Below are positions 1 through 7,551 of a stretch of 14,186 nucleotides of DNA, one piece after another. The notes below the pieces were generated by a model, which did no database searches, was not told where the DNA came from, and was given only the letters and a program-made list of their open reading frames with translations. The position numbers were made by a program, and so were the translations under genes. This DNA is from RFQD01 sp049314515 (GTDB lineage Bacteria; Actinomycetota; Actinomycetes; Actinomycetales; Microbacteriaceae): assembly GCA_049314515.1 (NCBI GenBank), contig JBMOEY010000035.1, positions 1-14,186 of the forward strand, given 5' to 3'. How positions within the stretch are numbered: the first letter of the stretch is position 1; each line of letters opens with the position of its first letter.

Positions 1-277
1 ATGCGAACGCAACCATCATCCATAGTGCAAACGGAAGAATCGGCTCGAGCACAGCGCTGTGTATGAATCCAGCCCGCGCCAACATCAGGAGCGAGAAAAC
101 GCCGTACAACACAATGTTGAGCCCGGAACCAACACGGCGATTCGGGTCAAGATTTTTTTGCTGTCCGCCCCACGCAAACTCGCCGAGCGGTGCACCCAAC
201 AGGAGTGCAATTTGAAAGATGGCGAGGAGGGAAAAAAGTACTGTGCCGACAATGGCGGCAATTTGTACGAGAGTCAT
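1..277 (-). CDS. Small integral membrane protein, 3' end beyond window (partial)
   Basis: This open frame begins with ATG at 277-275 and runs off the left edge, giving 92 visible residues with no stop. The protein is strongly hydrophobic. Likely membrane segments are residues 4-28, 50-68 and one from about 77 that is cut by the edge. A polar, probably loop segment (residues 31-49) contains GEFAWGGQ and PNRRVGSG. Its start codon overlaps the stop of the upstream UPF0303 gene in an ATGA overlap, and a GAAAGG stretch lies 9 bases upstream, so it should be translationally coupled to that gene and belong to the same operon. It resembles short conserved actinobacterial membrane proteins of unknown function. 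I cannot name a function. That it is a real gene rests on the coupled start, the membrane pattern and the open frame to the edge. Confidence 0.7.
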   Translation of the reverse strand, partial: MTLVQIAAIVGTVLFSLLAIFQIALLLGAPLGEFAWGGQQKNLDPNRRVGSGLNIVLYGVFSLLMLARAGFIHSAVLEPILPFALWMMVAFA

Positions 278-768
278 AACGCATCGCCTTTCGTGTCCGG
301 TGCCTGAAGGAACAGGCGCAGGCATTCGACGGCGAGCGCGTGATCCTCCTCTTGCGGGAGACCACTAATCACGAGAATTCCCGCCAGCTCGGTGCCGACG
401 CGCAACGGGAACGCGCCGCCGTGCCCGGCGTAAATGACGGTGTCGAGCACCTCGTCCGGTGCCTCGCCGCGCGCCTCAATGCGGCGCCCCACGAGGAAAG
501 AGCTCTCACCAAAATCGCGCACGGTGCGAATCTTGCGATTTATCCACGAGTCATTCTCGGCCGAGGATCCGGGCAATCCCGCCATAAACGCCCGCTGACC
601 GCGCAGGTCAATCGCCACCGCAATCGGAAGTTCGCGCGCGCGTGCCACACCCACAACGAGCGAGCCCAGGTCCCACACATCGTCATGATCGAGACCATCA
701 AACGTGAGTTCGCGCTCCTGACGTTCGACCTCGCCAATCACCTCGAGTGGATTCCAGCGCAGGTTCAC
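274..768 (-). CDS. UPF0303 family / heme-degrading domain-containing protein
   Basis: The product is 164 residues, a typical length for the UPF0303 (YBR137W-like, GlcG/HbpS-related fold) family. The family hallmarks are clear: LPGSSAENDSWINRKIRTV (65-83), AGHGGAFPLRV (114-124) and SGLPQEEDH (135-143). Databases often label members 'heme-degrading domain-containing', but the biochemical role of this subgroup is poorly defined, so I keep the family name. No signal peptide or membrane segment is visible, so it should be cytoplasmic. The start is GTG at 768-766, which overlaps the TGA of the upstream SDR gene (GTGA). A GAAGG motif sits 7 bases before it, which supports this start. The stop overlaps the ATG of the downstream membrane protein gene. 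The family assignment is firm and the function is not known. Confidence 0.88.
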   Translation of the reverse strand: MNLRWNPLEVIGEVERQERELTFDGLDHDDVWDLGSLVVGVARARELPIAVAIDLRGQRAFMAGLPGSSAENDSWINRKIRTVRDFGESSFLVGRRIEARGEAPDEVLDTVIYAGHGGAFPLRVGTELAGILVISGLPQEEDHALAVECLRLFLQAPDTKGDAL

Positions 769-1544
769 GATGACACCTTCAGGTCACCTCTCATGAGTTT
801 GTGCTGTGCCGCCTGAGCCGTGGGCCGCAGAATCATGTGATCCACGTTCACGTGCGCGGGCAGCTCGAGCAGGTGCGCAATCGACTCGGCCACATCCTCA
901 GCAACAAGTGGGGAACGAACGTCGTCATACAGCGCATCCACCTTCGATTGATCACCCGCAAAACGCGTGAGCGCAAACTCGTCGGTCTTCACCATGCCCG
1001 GGGCAATCTCCATGACCCGAATTGGCTCGCCGGCCAGCTCGAGACGCAGGGCCAACATGAGACCGTGCAGTGCAAACTTCGCCGCGTTGTAACCGCCGCC
1101 GCCCTCATACGAGACGAGTCCGGCCGTCGACCCCACAGAAAGGATGCTCGCGCCACCGTCACGCACCGCACCCTCCCGCAACGCGGGCAACAGCGCCGAC
1201 GTCACAAGTTTGGTGGTGATCACGTTGATTTCGAACATGCGCAACCAGTCAGCAGCGTCGCTCTTTTCGACCGAAGTCGCGCCACCGAGGGCACCGCCGG
1301 CGTTGTTCACGAGCGCGGCGAGTGGGCCGTGTTCCGCGACCGCTGCGCTCAGTAGCTCCACGTCACTCTCGCGGGTCAGATCGGCGACGACGACGTGACA
1401 ACCCGTCTCGGCGGCAAGCGCAGCAAGTTTGTCGGCGCGACGAGCAGCGGCGATGACCGTCCACCCGCGTGCCGCGAGCACCCGAACCGTGGCAGCTCCG
1501 ATGCCCGAACTAGCGCCCGTAACAACGGCAACTCGCGACTTCAT
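765..1544 (-). CDS. SDR family NAD(P)-dependent oxidoreductase
   Basis: This is a classical short-chain dehydrogenase/reductase of 259 residues, within the usual range of about 250. Visible motifs are the Rossmann TGASSGIG (9-16), NNAG (80-83), the structural/catalytic Asn107, Ser139 and the YxxxK pair Tyr152/Lys156. ARR at 34-36 after the second beta strand suggests NADP(H) preference; this is an inference. The overall pattern is closest to the YdfG-like group that acts on hydroxy acids or small carbonyls, but the substrate cannot be read from sequence. The enzyme is cytoplasmic. It is the first gene of a three-gene unit (SDR, UPF0303, membrane protein), with its TGA overlapping the next GTG. 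The ATG at 1544-1542 is chosen because MKSRVAVVTG is the canonical SDR amino end. The gene is divergent from the ABC exporter, with only about 19-37 bases between them. Confidence 0.93.
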   Translation of the reverse strand: MKSRVAVVTGASSGIGAATVRVLAARGWTVIAAARRADKLAALAAETGCHVVVADLTRESDVELLSAAVAEHGPLAALVNNAGGALGGATSVEKSDAADWLRMFEINVITTKLVTSALLPALREGAVRDGGASILSVGSTAGLVSYEGGGGYNAAKFALHGLMLALRLELAGEPIRVMEIAPGMVKTDEFALTRFAGDQSKVDALYDDVRSPLVAEDVAESIAHLLELPAHVNVDHMILRPTAQAAQHKLMRGDLKVSS

Positions 1545-1581
1545 GCCTTCACGATAGCCTCATATGCGGGAGTTAAGAAGA

Positions 1582-3534
1582 ATGACGATGACTGGGGCGA
1601 ACCATGACGCCGACGCAAGCGCAGCAAGTCCCCGCATACTCGCCGCGTTGCTTCGACTACACCCGTATGTTCAAGGCTCCTACGCTCGCCTGATTCTCGG
1701 AATCGGGGCCGCCGTGGCCGGGGCTGTGGTCGCACTGACCATACCGGCGGTGCTGTCATGGATCGTCGATGGCCCCATCGGAACGAATGACGTCAATCAG
1801 ATCGTCCCGGCCGTTGCACTGGTGTTCGGCCTCGGCGTGCTCGAAGCAATCCTCGTTGGCCTGCGCCGCTGGCTCGTGTTGAAGCCCGGCACGAACGTTG
1901 ACGGCGCCATGCGAGTCGACATCCACAATCACTTGCAACAACTGCCGGTCTCGTTTCACGACAAGTGGCAGAGCGGACAGCTGCTCTCGCGCGCCATGAG
2001 CGACATTGCAACGGTACGCCGCTGGATTTCGTTCGGCTTCGTCATGCTGACCGTCAACGTCATCACCCTCATTATCGGGTTCGCACTGTTGTTCGTCTGG
2101 AACCCCGTGCTCGGAGCTACATTCACCCTGTGTGCACTACCCCTGTTCTACTTCGGAATTCGGTTTGACCTGCGCTACAGCAAACTCTCCCGTCGCGCCC
2201 AAGACCAAGCGGGCGACGTCGCCACGGCCGTCGAAGAATCCGTGCACGGGATTCGCGTGCTCAAGTCGTTCGGCCGCAGCGCCTACGCCATCAACAACTT
2301 CACCAATCGCGCCACCAAACTGCAAGCCACCGAACGCACCAAAGGAAACACCCTCGGCGACCTGTGGCTCGGCATCACCGCGCTTCAAGGATTCGCCTAC
2401 GCGATGTCACTATTCGTCGGCATCTACCTCACCTCCACGGGCGCCATCTCAGTGGGCACAATGTTCGCCTTCTTCACCACGGTCGCCGTCTTGCATTGGC
2501 CCATCGACTCGATGGGGTTTCTCATGCAACTCACCATCGATGCGCGCACCGCGCTCGACAGATTCTTTGAGGTCATGAACGAACCCGTGCGGGTGCACGA
2601 AGCCGAGAATCCCGTGAGCCTACCGGCCGCGTCAGGTGCTCTCGTGTTTGAGAACGTGCACTTTCGCTTCGAGGATGCCCACACAACACGCGCGGCCACC
2701 ACGCCCGACCTGCTCCGTGGCGTGAACCTCGAGGTGCGTCCCGGAGAAACCATGGCACTCGTCGGGTTGACCGGATGTGGCAAAACCACACTCACGGCAC
2801 TCACCACACGGCTGTACGACGTGACGGGCGGGCGCATCCTGATCGACGGCATCGACATTCGGGATGTGCGGCTCACCGAACTGCGCACACGCGTGTCGAT
2901 GGCGTTCGAAGACGCGACACTGTTTTCGATGTCGGTGCGCGAAAACGTGTTGCTCGGGCGACCCGACCTTGCGTATCCGATTGATGACATGACGCGCGAA
3001 CGCGCCGAAACTCTGCTGGCGCAAGCCCTCGACATCTCGCAATCCGAATTTGTGTACCAGCTGCCTGACGGAATCGACACCAAAATCGGTGAAGAGGGAA
3101 TGAGTTTGTCGGGCGGACAACGTCAGCGCCTCGCGCTCGCGCGCGCGATCGTGACGCAGCCCGCCGTGCTGGTTCTCGATGATCCTCTTTCGGCGCTCGA
3201 CGTGACGACCGAACAACTGGTCGAAGCGGCGCTGCGTCGCGTGCTCGCCACAACGACGTCGCTGATTGTGGCGCACCGCCCCTCGACCGTGATGCTCGCC
3301 GACCGGGTTGCTCTGTTGCACGACGGGGTGATTGCCGACGTGGGAACGCACGCGCAATTGCTCGAGCGATCGGAACTGTATCGTCACGTGATCTCGTCGG
3401 AGGGCGACGAACCGCGCGTGCGTGAACGCAGCGGCGTGGAACGAGAACTCGATGTTGCCGTCGGACTCGAAGAATCGCGCATGAATGACCGACGCGACCC
3501 CGAGTCAACCCATGACGAAGGGGTGATTCCATGA
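1582..3534 (+). CDS. ABC exporter half-transporter, subunit with degenerate ATP site
   Basis: The protein is a fused membrane domain (about residues 25-320, six predicted helices) and ATPase domain (about 345-595), typical of type IV exporters moving drugs, lipids or peptides out of the cell. Numbered from ATG 1582 (650 residues): Walker A GLTGCGKTT with Lys401, signature LSGGQ 509-513, Walker B ending LVLDD with Asp534 where the catalytic Glu is expected, and H-loop His565. The Q-loop Gln is replaced by Glu443. Asp for Glu is the hallmark of the non-hydrolytic site in heterodimeric exporters such as TM287/288, BmrCD and TAP. A charged tail of about 50 residues follows the ATPase. I chose ATG 1582 because GGGAG lies 9 bases before it; an in-frame ATG at 1564 would add six residues but has no ribosome site. 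The stop overlaps the next start. The substrate is unknown. Confidence 0.92.
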   Translation: MTMTGANHDADASAASPRILAALLRLHPYVQGSYARLILGIGAAVAGAVVALTIPAVLSWIVDGPIGTNDVNQIVPAVALVFGLGVLEAILVGLRRWLVLKPGTNVDGAMRVDIHNHLQQLPVSFHDKWQSGQLLSRAMSDIATVRRWISFGFVMLTVNVITLIIGFALLFVWNPVLGATFTLCALPLFYFGIRFDLRYSKLSRRAQDQAGDVATAVEESVHGIRVLKSFGRSAYAINNFTNRATKLQATERTKGNTLGDLWLGITALQGFAYAMSLFVGIYLTSTGAISVGTMFAFFTTVAVLHWPIDSMGFLMQLTIDARTALDRFFEVMNEPVRVHEAENPVSLPAASGALVFENVHFRFEDAHTTRAATTPDLLRGVNLEVRPGETMALVGLTGCGKTTLTALTTRLYDVTGGRILIDGIDIRDVRLTELRTRVSMAFEDATLFSMSVRENVLLGRPDLAYPIDDMTRERAETLLAQALDISQSEFVYQLPDGIDTKIGEEGMSLSGGQRQRLALARAIVTQPAVLVLDDPLSALDVTTEQLVEAALRRVLATTTSLIVAHRPSTVMLADRVALLHDGVIADVGTHAQLLERSELYRHVISSEGDEPRVRERSGVERELDVAVGLEESRMNDRRDPESTHDEGVIP

Positions 3535-5339
3535 GTGTGACAGGTGTTACCGACGAAGAACGAAACGACTTCACGCGCAAAGAGAATCGCCGACTGCGTC
3601 AGCGCAGTGTGGCGTTGTTTCTGTCCATGGCTACACCGTTCCGCTGGCGAATCGCGCTCAGCGGAGTCCTCGTCGTGTTGGGCACACTTACCTCGGTTGC
3701 CGGACCGGCGCTGCTCGCCATCGGCATCGACCAAGCGCTTCCTGCTCTGACGACAGGCAATGACTGGATGCCCACATTCCTCGTTGTGGGCGGATACATC
3801 GCCTCGGGACTGTGTGGTGGGCTCCTGATGTCCGCCTACACGCGAGCGTCAACGCGGGTAAGCCAGGGTATTTTGTTCAATCTTCGATTGCGCATTTTCC
3901 GGCACACTCAGCGCCTGAGCATGTCGTTCCACGAGTCGTACACCTCGGGCCGCATCATCGCGCGCCAAACCAGTGACCTCGACACGCTCCGCGAATTTCT
4001 CGACACGGGTGTTGAAGAACTCATCAGTGGCGTGCTGTTCATGGTGTTCACCGCCGTCGCGCTCATCGCCCTCGATCCGCCGAGCATGGTGCCGGTCGTT
4101 ATTTCTTTCGTTCCGCTGTTTTTCTTCTCGTGGTGGTTCTCCAACAGCTCCAAGCGCGCGTTCCGTGCCACGCGCGTGTATTCGGCACGACTGATCGTGC
4201 AATTCGTCGAAACGATGACCGGGATTCGCGCCGTCAAGGCCTTCCGACGCGAACAACACAACGAGCAGACCTACGGCGAACACGTCGACAACTACCGGTT
4301 TGCTAACCAAAAAGTCATTTCAATTTTTGGCATCTTTGACCCGGGACTCAAGCTGATTGCGAATGTGGTGATGGCTACCGTGCTCCTGTTGGGTGCACTG
4401 CGCGTGCTCAACGGTGGAATGGAAGTGGGCGTCTTGCTTGCCGCGGTTCTCTACGTTCGGCGCATTTACGATCCCGTCAACGACCTCGCGATGTTCTACA
4501 ACAGCATGCAGAGTGCCGGCAGCGCGCTTGAAAAGATCTCCGGTGTGCTCGAAGAAGAGCCGTCCGTTGACGAACCGGCCACCCCGACCGCGCTCACCAA
4601 CCCGCGCGGGTCACTCGACCTCGATGGCGTCACGTTTGGCTATGTCAACGGTCGACCCGTTCTCCCCGCCCTCGACCTGCACATTCCTGCGGGTCAAACG
4701 GTTGCACTCGTGGGCACCACGGGCGCCGGCAAATCCACCCTCGCCAAACTCATCGCGCGCTTCTACGACCCCGACTCGGGCGCGGTCCGTCTCGACGGGG
4801 TCGATCTGCGCGAACTCTCGAACAACGACCTGCGTGGATGCGTGGTCATGGTCACGCAAGAGGCGTACCTGTTCTCCGGCAGCGTGACCGAAAACCTCTC
4901 GCTCGGCAAACCCGATGCCACCGTCGAGCAAATCGAAGCGGCCGCGCGGGCAGTCGGCGCGCACGACTTCATCATGTCGCTTCCCGACGGTTACGACACC
5001 GATGTCAACAAGCGCGGCGGACGTCTCTCGTCGGGCCAGCGCCAACTGCTTTCTTTTGCGCGGGCGTTCCTCGCCGACCCCACCGTGCTCATCCTCGACG
5101 AAGCGACCGCGTCCCTCGACATCCCGAGTGAACGGCTCGTGCAGCGCGGCCTGCAAACGCTCCTCGCCGACCGCACGGCCATCATCATCGCCCACCGGCT
5201 CTCCACCGTGTCGATTGCCGACCGCGTGATCGTGATGGAACACGGACGCATCATCGAGGATGGCACGCCCGCAGACCTCATCGCCGGCACGGGGACCTTC
5301 GCTACGTTGCACCAGGCGTGGCGCGACTCCCTCGCTTAG
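3531..5339 (+). CDS. ABC exporter half-transporter, subunit with catalytic Glu
   Basis: This is a 602-residue TMD-NBD half-transporter and the obvious partner of the preceding gene. The membrane domain covers about residues 38-325. The ATPase motifs are Walker A GTTGAGKST with Lys401, Q-loop Gln443, signature LSSGQ (499-503, with Ser in place of the first Gly), Walker B ILDEATASLD with Asp523 and catalytic Glu524, and H-loop His555. In a heterodimer this subunit's Walker A/B would face the canonical LSGGQ of the first subunit to form the active site. Its altered LSSGQ would complete the degenerate site, and this complementary pattern supports pairing. The ATG at 3531 overlaps the previous TGA (ATGA), with GAAGGGG just upstream, so translation is coupled. 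TAG at 5337-5339 lies within the first unit of the tandem repeat that follows. No adjacent regulator or substrate gene indicates the cargo. Confidence 0.93.
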   Translation: MSVTGVTDEERNDFTRKENRRLRQRSVALFLSMATPFRWRIALSGVLVVLGTLTSVAGPALLAIGIDQALPALTTGNDWMPTFLVVGGYIASGLCGGLLMSAYTRASTRVSQGILFNLRLRIFRHTQRLSMSFHESYTSGRIIARQTSDLDTLREFLDTGVEELISGVLFMVFTAVALIALDPPSMVPVVISFVPLFFFSWWFSNSSKRAFRATRVYSARLIVQFVETMTGIRAVKAFRREQHNEQTYGEHVDNYRFANQKVISIFGIFDPGLKLIANVVMATVLLLGALRVLNGGMEVGVLLAAVLYVRRIYDPVNDLAMFYNSMQSAGSALEKISGVLEEEPSVDEPATPTALTNPRGSLDLDGVTFGYVNGRPVLPALDLHIPAGQTVALVGTTGAGKSTLAKLIARFYDPDSGAVRLDGVDLRELSNNDLRGCVVMVTQEAYLFSGSVTENLSLGKPDATVEQIEAAARAVGAHDFIMSLPDGYDTDVNKRGGRLSSGQRQLLSFARAFLADPTVLILDEATASLDIPSERLVQRGLQTLLADRTAIIIAHRLSTVSIADRVIVMEHGRIIEDGTPADLIAGTGTFATLHQAWRDSLA

Positions 5340-5380
5340 CGGGCCCCCGCTGAGCGGGCCCCCGCTGAGCGGGCCCCCTC
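5336..5380. repeat. Three tandem 15-bp GC-rich units between convergent genes
   Basis: There are three consecutive copies of TGAGCGGGCCCCCGC: 5336-5350 (TT in place of TG), 5351-5365 (exact) and 5366-5380 (ending CTC). The first copy contains the TAG stop of the exporter gene. A nine-base direct repeat, CTCGCTTAG, brackets the array at 5331-5339 and 5378-5386. The exporter stop lies in the first copy of this repeat, and the complement of the convergent gene's TAA stop lies in the second. This arrangement suggests growth by local duplication (slippage). Confidence 0.85.
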
Positions 5381-5391
5381 GCTTAGGCGAG
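5338..5391. terminator. Probable bidirectional terminator made of repeat hairpins
   Basis: Each repeat unit contains the inverted repeat AGCGGG-CC-CCCGCT (5338-5351 and 5353-5366), and the array ends with CTCGC-TTAG-GCGAG (5378-5391). These can fold on either strand, between two genes that converge here. There is no strong U-run on either side, which is common for actinobacterial terminators. The role is inferred from position and folding. Confidence 0.5.
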
Positions 5392-6087
5392 TGAGACGAA
5401 CGGCACCATCAGCGTCAACACGACCGCCAGAACGAAAACCACCACGGAGAACCCGATCAGCATCGTCTTGACGAGTAATCGTGCGACCACGGCGGAGACA
5501 CCGAGTAAGAACAATGCGATGGTCATCAGAACCGTGTACAGGGTGAGCTTGTCGCCGAGCGCGTTTGCAGTATTGCCCTCTTCGGTCTTCGCCGCCGACT
5601 GGTCGGCCACCGTACCGGATTCCCCAAAGAGCGAAGAAAGGTATTCCTCGTCGTTGAGCGGATCAACGTATTCGCCACCCTTGGCGGCGGACGCGGCGAG
5701 GGCACGCTGAATTGCACCGTCAAACTCAACTGTGACGGTGTCGCCGTAGAGCACGGAGTACTTCGTGGCTGCGCGGGCCGCGAGGTCGCGGTCGCTGCTG
5801 TCCATGTCGATGGAGAGCTCGTTCAGGGTGTTCCAGATTTGCGCATCCTGCGTGTAGGTCTGGTTCGCCTCGAGATACAGAGACTCCGACTGCGTCGACA
5901 ACACCGCTGCTTGCGAATACGCCGACGCCATGTTGCTGTCATACAGAGCCGCCTGGAAGCCCGCATAAGCCGTCATGCACGAGACCACGCCCAGAAGGAC
6001 GGCCGTGATGACCTCGATGTGTTTGCCCAACCAGGTGCGACCAATGCGCTGGTCGATGTCGTTTGTCGTCGTCGTTGAATTCGTCAT
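5383..6087 (-). CDS. Hypothetical three-helix membrane protein with large external segment
   Basis: The 234-residue protein has a Thr/Asn-rich cytoplasmic-type amino end (1-22). One membrane helix at about 24-46 is followed by a polar, acidic segment of about 130 residues (47-180), and then two closely spaced helices at about 181-202 and 207-231. The polar part contains SYSQAAVLSTQSESLY-like helical stretches and an acidic loop near DPLNDEEY (142-149). The layout, and the short region after helix 1 rich in Tyr, Gln, Ser and Ala, recalls DUF4337-like bacterial membrane proteins, but I see no diagnostic motif and do not assign that family. Start ATG is at 6087-6085 and stop TAA at 5385-5383. 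It is separated from the phosphate-type locus upstream by a strong terminator at 6153-6182, so it probably has its own promoter in the 65 bases between; none stands out there. Confidence 0.75.
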   Translation of the reverse strand: MTNSTTTTNDIDQRIGRTWLGKHIEVITAVLLGVVSCMTAYAGFQAALYDSNMASAYSQAAVLSTQSESLYLEANQTYTQDAQIWNTLNELSIDMDSSDRDLAARAATKYSVLYGDTVTVEFDGAIQRALAASAAKGGEYVDPLNDEEYLSSLFGESGTVADQSAAKTEEGNTANALGDKLTLYTVLMTIALFLLGVSAVVARLLVKTMLIGFSVVVFVLAVVLTLMVPFVSLA

Positions 6088-6152
6088 GCTGACATGATGC
6101 CATGACCGCGCGCGCGAAATCGCCGCACAAAGGTGACGTTTGAGAAAACTTT

Positions 6153-6182
6153 TGCGGGGAGGGGGCTAACCCCCTCCCCGCA
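6153..6182 (-). terminator. Perfect 13-bp hairpin ending the pst-type operon
   Basis: The arms TGCGGGGAGGGGG (6153-6165) and CCCCCTCCCCGCA (6170-6182) pair perfectly around the four-base loop CTAA (minus strand TTAG). On the minus strand the hairpin is followed by AAAGTTTTCTC, a short T-run. It lies 20 bases after the lipoprotein stop. It should end transcription from the operon and insulate the separate gene at 5383-6087. Confidence 0.85.
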
Positions 6183-6201
6183 CAGTCTGGTGACAGAAAC
6201 G

Positions 6202-6642
6202 CTACTTCGTTGTGGCAGCGCCGACCGTGACCGTGAAGTTGATCGTGGTTGTTCCGTCGGTCATGGTGACGGCAGTGGTGCCTTCCATGAGAACCGCGAA
6301 TCCGGGGTTCATGATGCTCGCGCCGTCGGGACCACCGGGAAGGAACTCCACAACACCGGGGGTTGCGACCGTCGCGGTCCACAGTGCGGGGTCGCTGTCG
6401 CCCACGACCACGTCGATGAACTGACCCACGGTCGTTTCAATGTTCTGACCTTCGAGCGCAGAAGATTCGACGATAACGGGCTCTTGCACCTGCGGGCTGT
6501 CGGTCTCGACCGGGCTGGCGGAGGCCGTCGACGAGGCGTCGGCGGATGAGGTGCCCGAGGGCATCGAGCAGGCGGTGAGTCCGGCGAGTGTGCCGAGCGA
6601 GATGACGGCAACGGTTGCCGCAATACGAATGGGGAAAGACAT
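6202..6642 (-). CDS. Small predicted lipoprotein of unknown function downstream of pstB
   Basis: The start is ATG 6642-6640, chosen because AGGAG sits 6 bases upstream and a clean lipoprotein signal peptide begins there. An in-frame open stretch continues upstream into pstB but has no signal-peptide logic. The 146-residue product has a hydrophobic leader ending in the lipobox LTAC (22-25), so Cys25 would be lipidated and the protein held on the outer face of the membrane. A Ser/Thr/Ala-rich linker (26-50) leads to a compact domain of about 95 residues predicted to be mostly beta. That domain contains LPGGPDGASIMNPGF (101-115) and a terminal strand repeat TTTINFTVTVGA, reminiscent of small Ig-like folds. 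It begins 32 bases after pstB and is very likely in the same operon. No known Pst component matches it. A surface accessory role in the same uptake system is an inference from position only. Confidence 0.82.
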   Translation of the reverse strand: MSFPIRIAATVAVISLGTLAGLTACSMPSGTSSADASSTASASPVETDSPQVQEPVIVESSALEGQNIETTVGQFIDVVVGDSDPALWTATVATPGVVEFLPGGPDGASIMNPGFAVLMEGTTAVTMTDGTTTINFTVTVGAATTK

Positions 6643-6674
6643 GATTACTCCTGATTCTGGTGTGTGAAGTGGGT

Positions 6675-7523
6675 TTAGCCGAAACGACCGTTGACGTAGT
6701 CGAGCGTTCGCGGGTCTTTTGGCATATCGAAAATTTGTTCCGTCGGTCCATGTTCCACGATGTAACCGGGAGTTCCCTGTTCGGCCAAAAAGAATGCCGT
6801 CTGATCCGACACACGCGCGGCCTGTTGCATGTTGTGCGTGACGATCACGATCGTGACCTCGTCCGCGAGTTCGATGATCGTCTCCTCGATGCGTCGCGTC
6901 GACGTCGGGTCTAGGGCGGAGCACGGCTCATCCATCAACAACACGCGCGGTTGCACGGCAAGCGATCGCGCAATACACATGCGCTGCTGCTGACCGCCGG
7001 AGAGTCCACCGCCGGGTTGCCGCAGGCGATCCTTCACCTCGCGCCAGAGTCCCGCCTTGGTTAAACACTCCTCGACAATCTGTTCCTTGAGCGCCTTGTC
7101 AACCCGCTGACCGGTCAGCATGAGCCCTGACAGCACGTTGTCGGCGATGCTCATCGCCGGAAACGGGTTGGGCTTCTGGAACACCATGCCGATGTTGCGG
7201 CGAGCATCCGTGATGCGGCGGCTCGGATCGTAAATGTCGTGACCGTCGAGCATGACCTCGCCACCGAATTGGGCACCAGGGATGAGTTCGTGCATGCGGT
7301 TGAGCGTTCGCAGGAAGGTGCTCTTGCCGCATCCAGACGGCCCAATCAGTGCCGTCACCTGACCGGCGGGCATCGACAGCGACACGCGCTCTAGCACCTT
7401 GTGCGAACCGAACCACGCCGAGACGTCGCGGGCTTCGAGCGCCGCAGTTGCCTGTGTGGCGTCACCAATCGGACGCACCTTTGCCTTTTTCGCCTTGGGT
7501 GCGGGCGGAGCCTTGTCGTTCAT
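6675..7523 (-). CDS. pstB: Phosphate ABC transporter ATP-binding protein PstB
   Basis: PstB is the ATPase that powers phosphate import through the PstC/PstA permease, working on the inner face of the membrane. The 282-residue protein shows Walker A GPSGCGKST (61-69), Q-loop Gln116 in the PstB-typical VFQKPNPFP, signature LSGGQ (174-178), Walker B LLMDEP with Asp198/Glu199, and H-loop His230 in VTHNMQQA. The stretches FLRTLNRMHELIPGA and EHGPTEQIF are also characteristic of PstB. The first 25 or so residues form a Lys/Ala/Pro-rich extension beyond the usual start. ATG 7523-7521 has AAGGA 6 bases upstream. It follows the sortase-fold gene by 28 bases and precedes the lipoprotein gene by 32, so it is co-transcribed with both. 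All catalytic residues are intact. What is odd is the absence of pstC and pstA next to it. Confidence 0.96.
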   Translation of the reverse strand: MNDKAPPAPKAKKAKVRPIGDATQATAALEARDVSAWFGSHKVLERVSLSMPAGQVTALIGPSGCGKSTFLRTLNRMHELIPGAQFGGEVMLDGHDIYDPSRRITDARRNIGMVFQKPNPFPAMSIADNVLSGLMLTGQRVDKALKEQIVEECLTKAGLWREVKDRLRQPGGGLSGGQQQRMCIARSLAVQPRVLLMDEPCSALDPTSTRRIEETIIELADEVTIVIVTHNMQQAARVSDQTAFFLAEQGTPGYIVEHGPTEQIFDMPKDPRTLDYVNGRFG

Positions 7524-7551
7524 GATTGTTCCTTGAGTAGAGAGAGAAAGA

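Noticed and set aside
1545..1581. Clear divergent promoters between the SDR and exporter genes
   Set aside because: The gap is too short and no -35/-10 pair is convincing; promoters must overlap coding sequence or be atypical, so none is listed.
2424..3387. Long minus-strand open frames opposite the first exporter gene
   Set aside because: They are shadows of the ATPase domain coding sequence; compositions are Arg/Ser/His-rich with no motif, while the plus strand shows all ABC motifs.
4611..5312. 233-residue minus-strand open frame opposite the second exporter gene
   Set aside because: It is the antisense shadow of a conserved ATPase domain, with no recognisable protein features.
5336..5380. 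CRISPR-like array
   Set aside because: The three 15-bp units are directly adjacent with no spacers and no cas genes are nearby.
6202..6924. Longer start for the lipoprotein gene (240 residues)
   Set aside because: The extra amino end overlaps pstB out of frame and looks like random Arg/His-rich translation; the ATG at 6642 has a ribosome site and begins a textbook lipoprotein leader.
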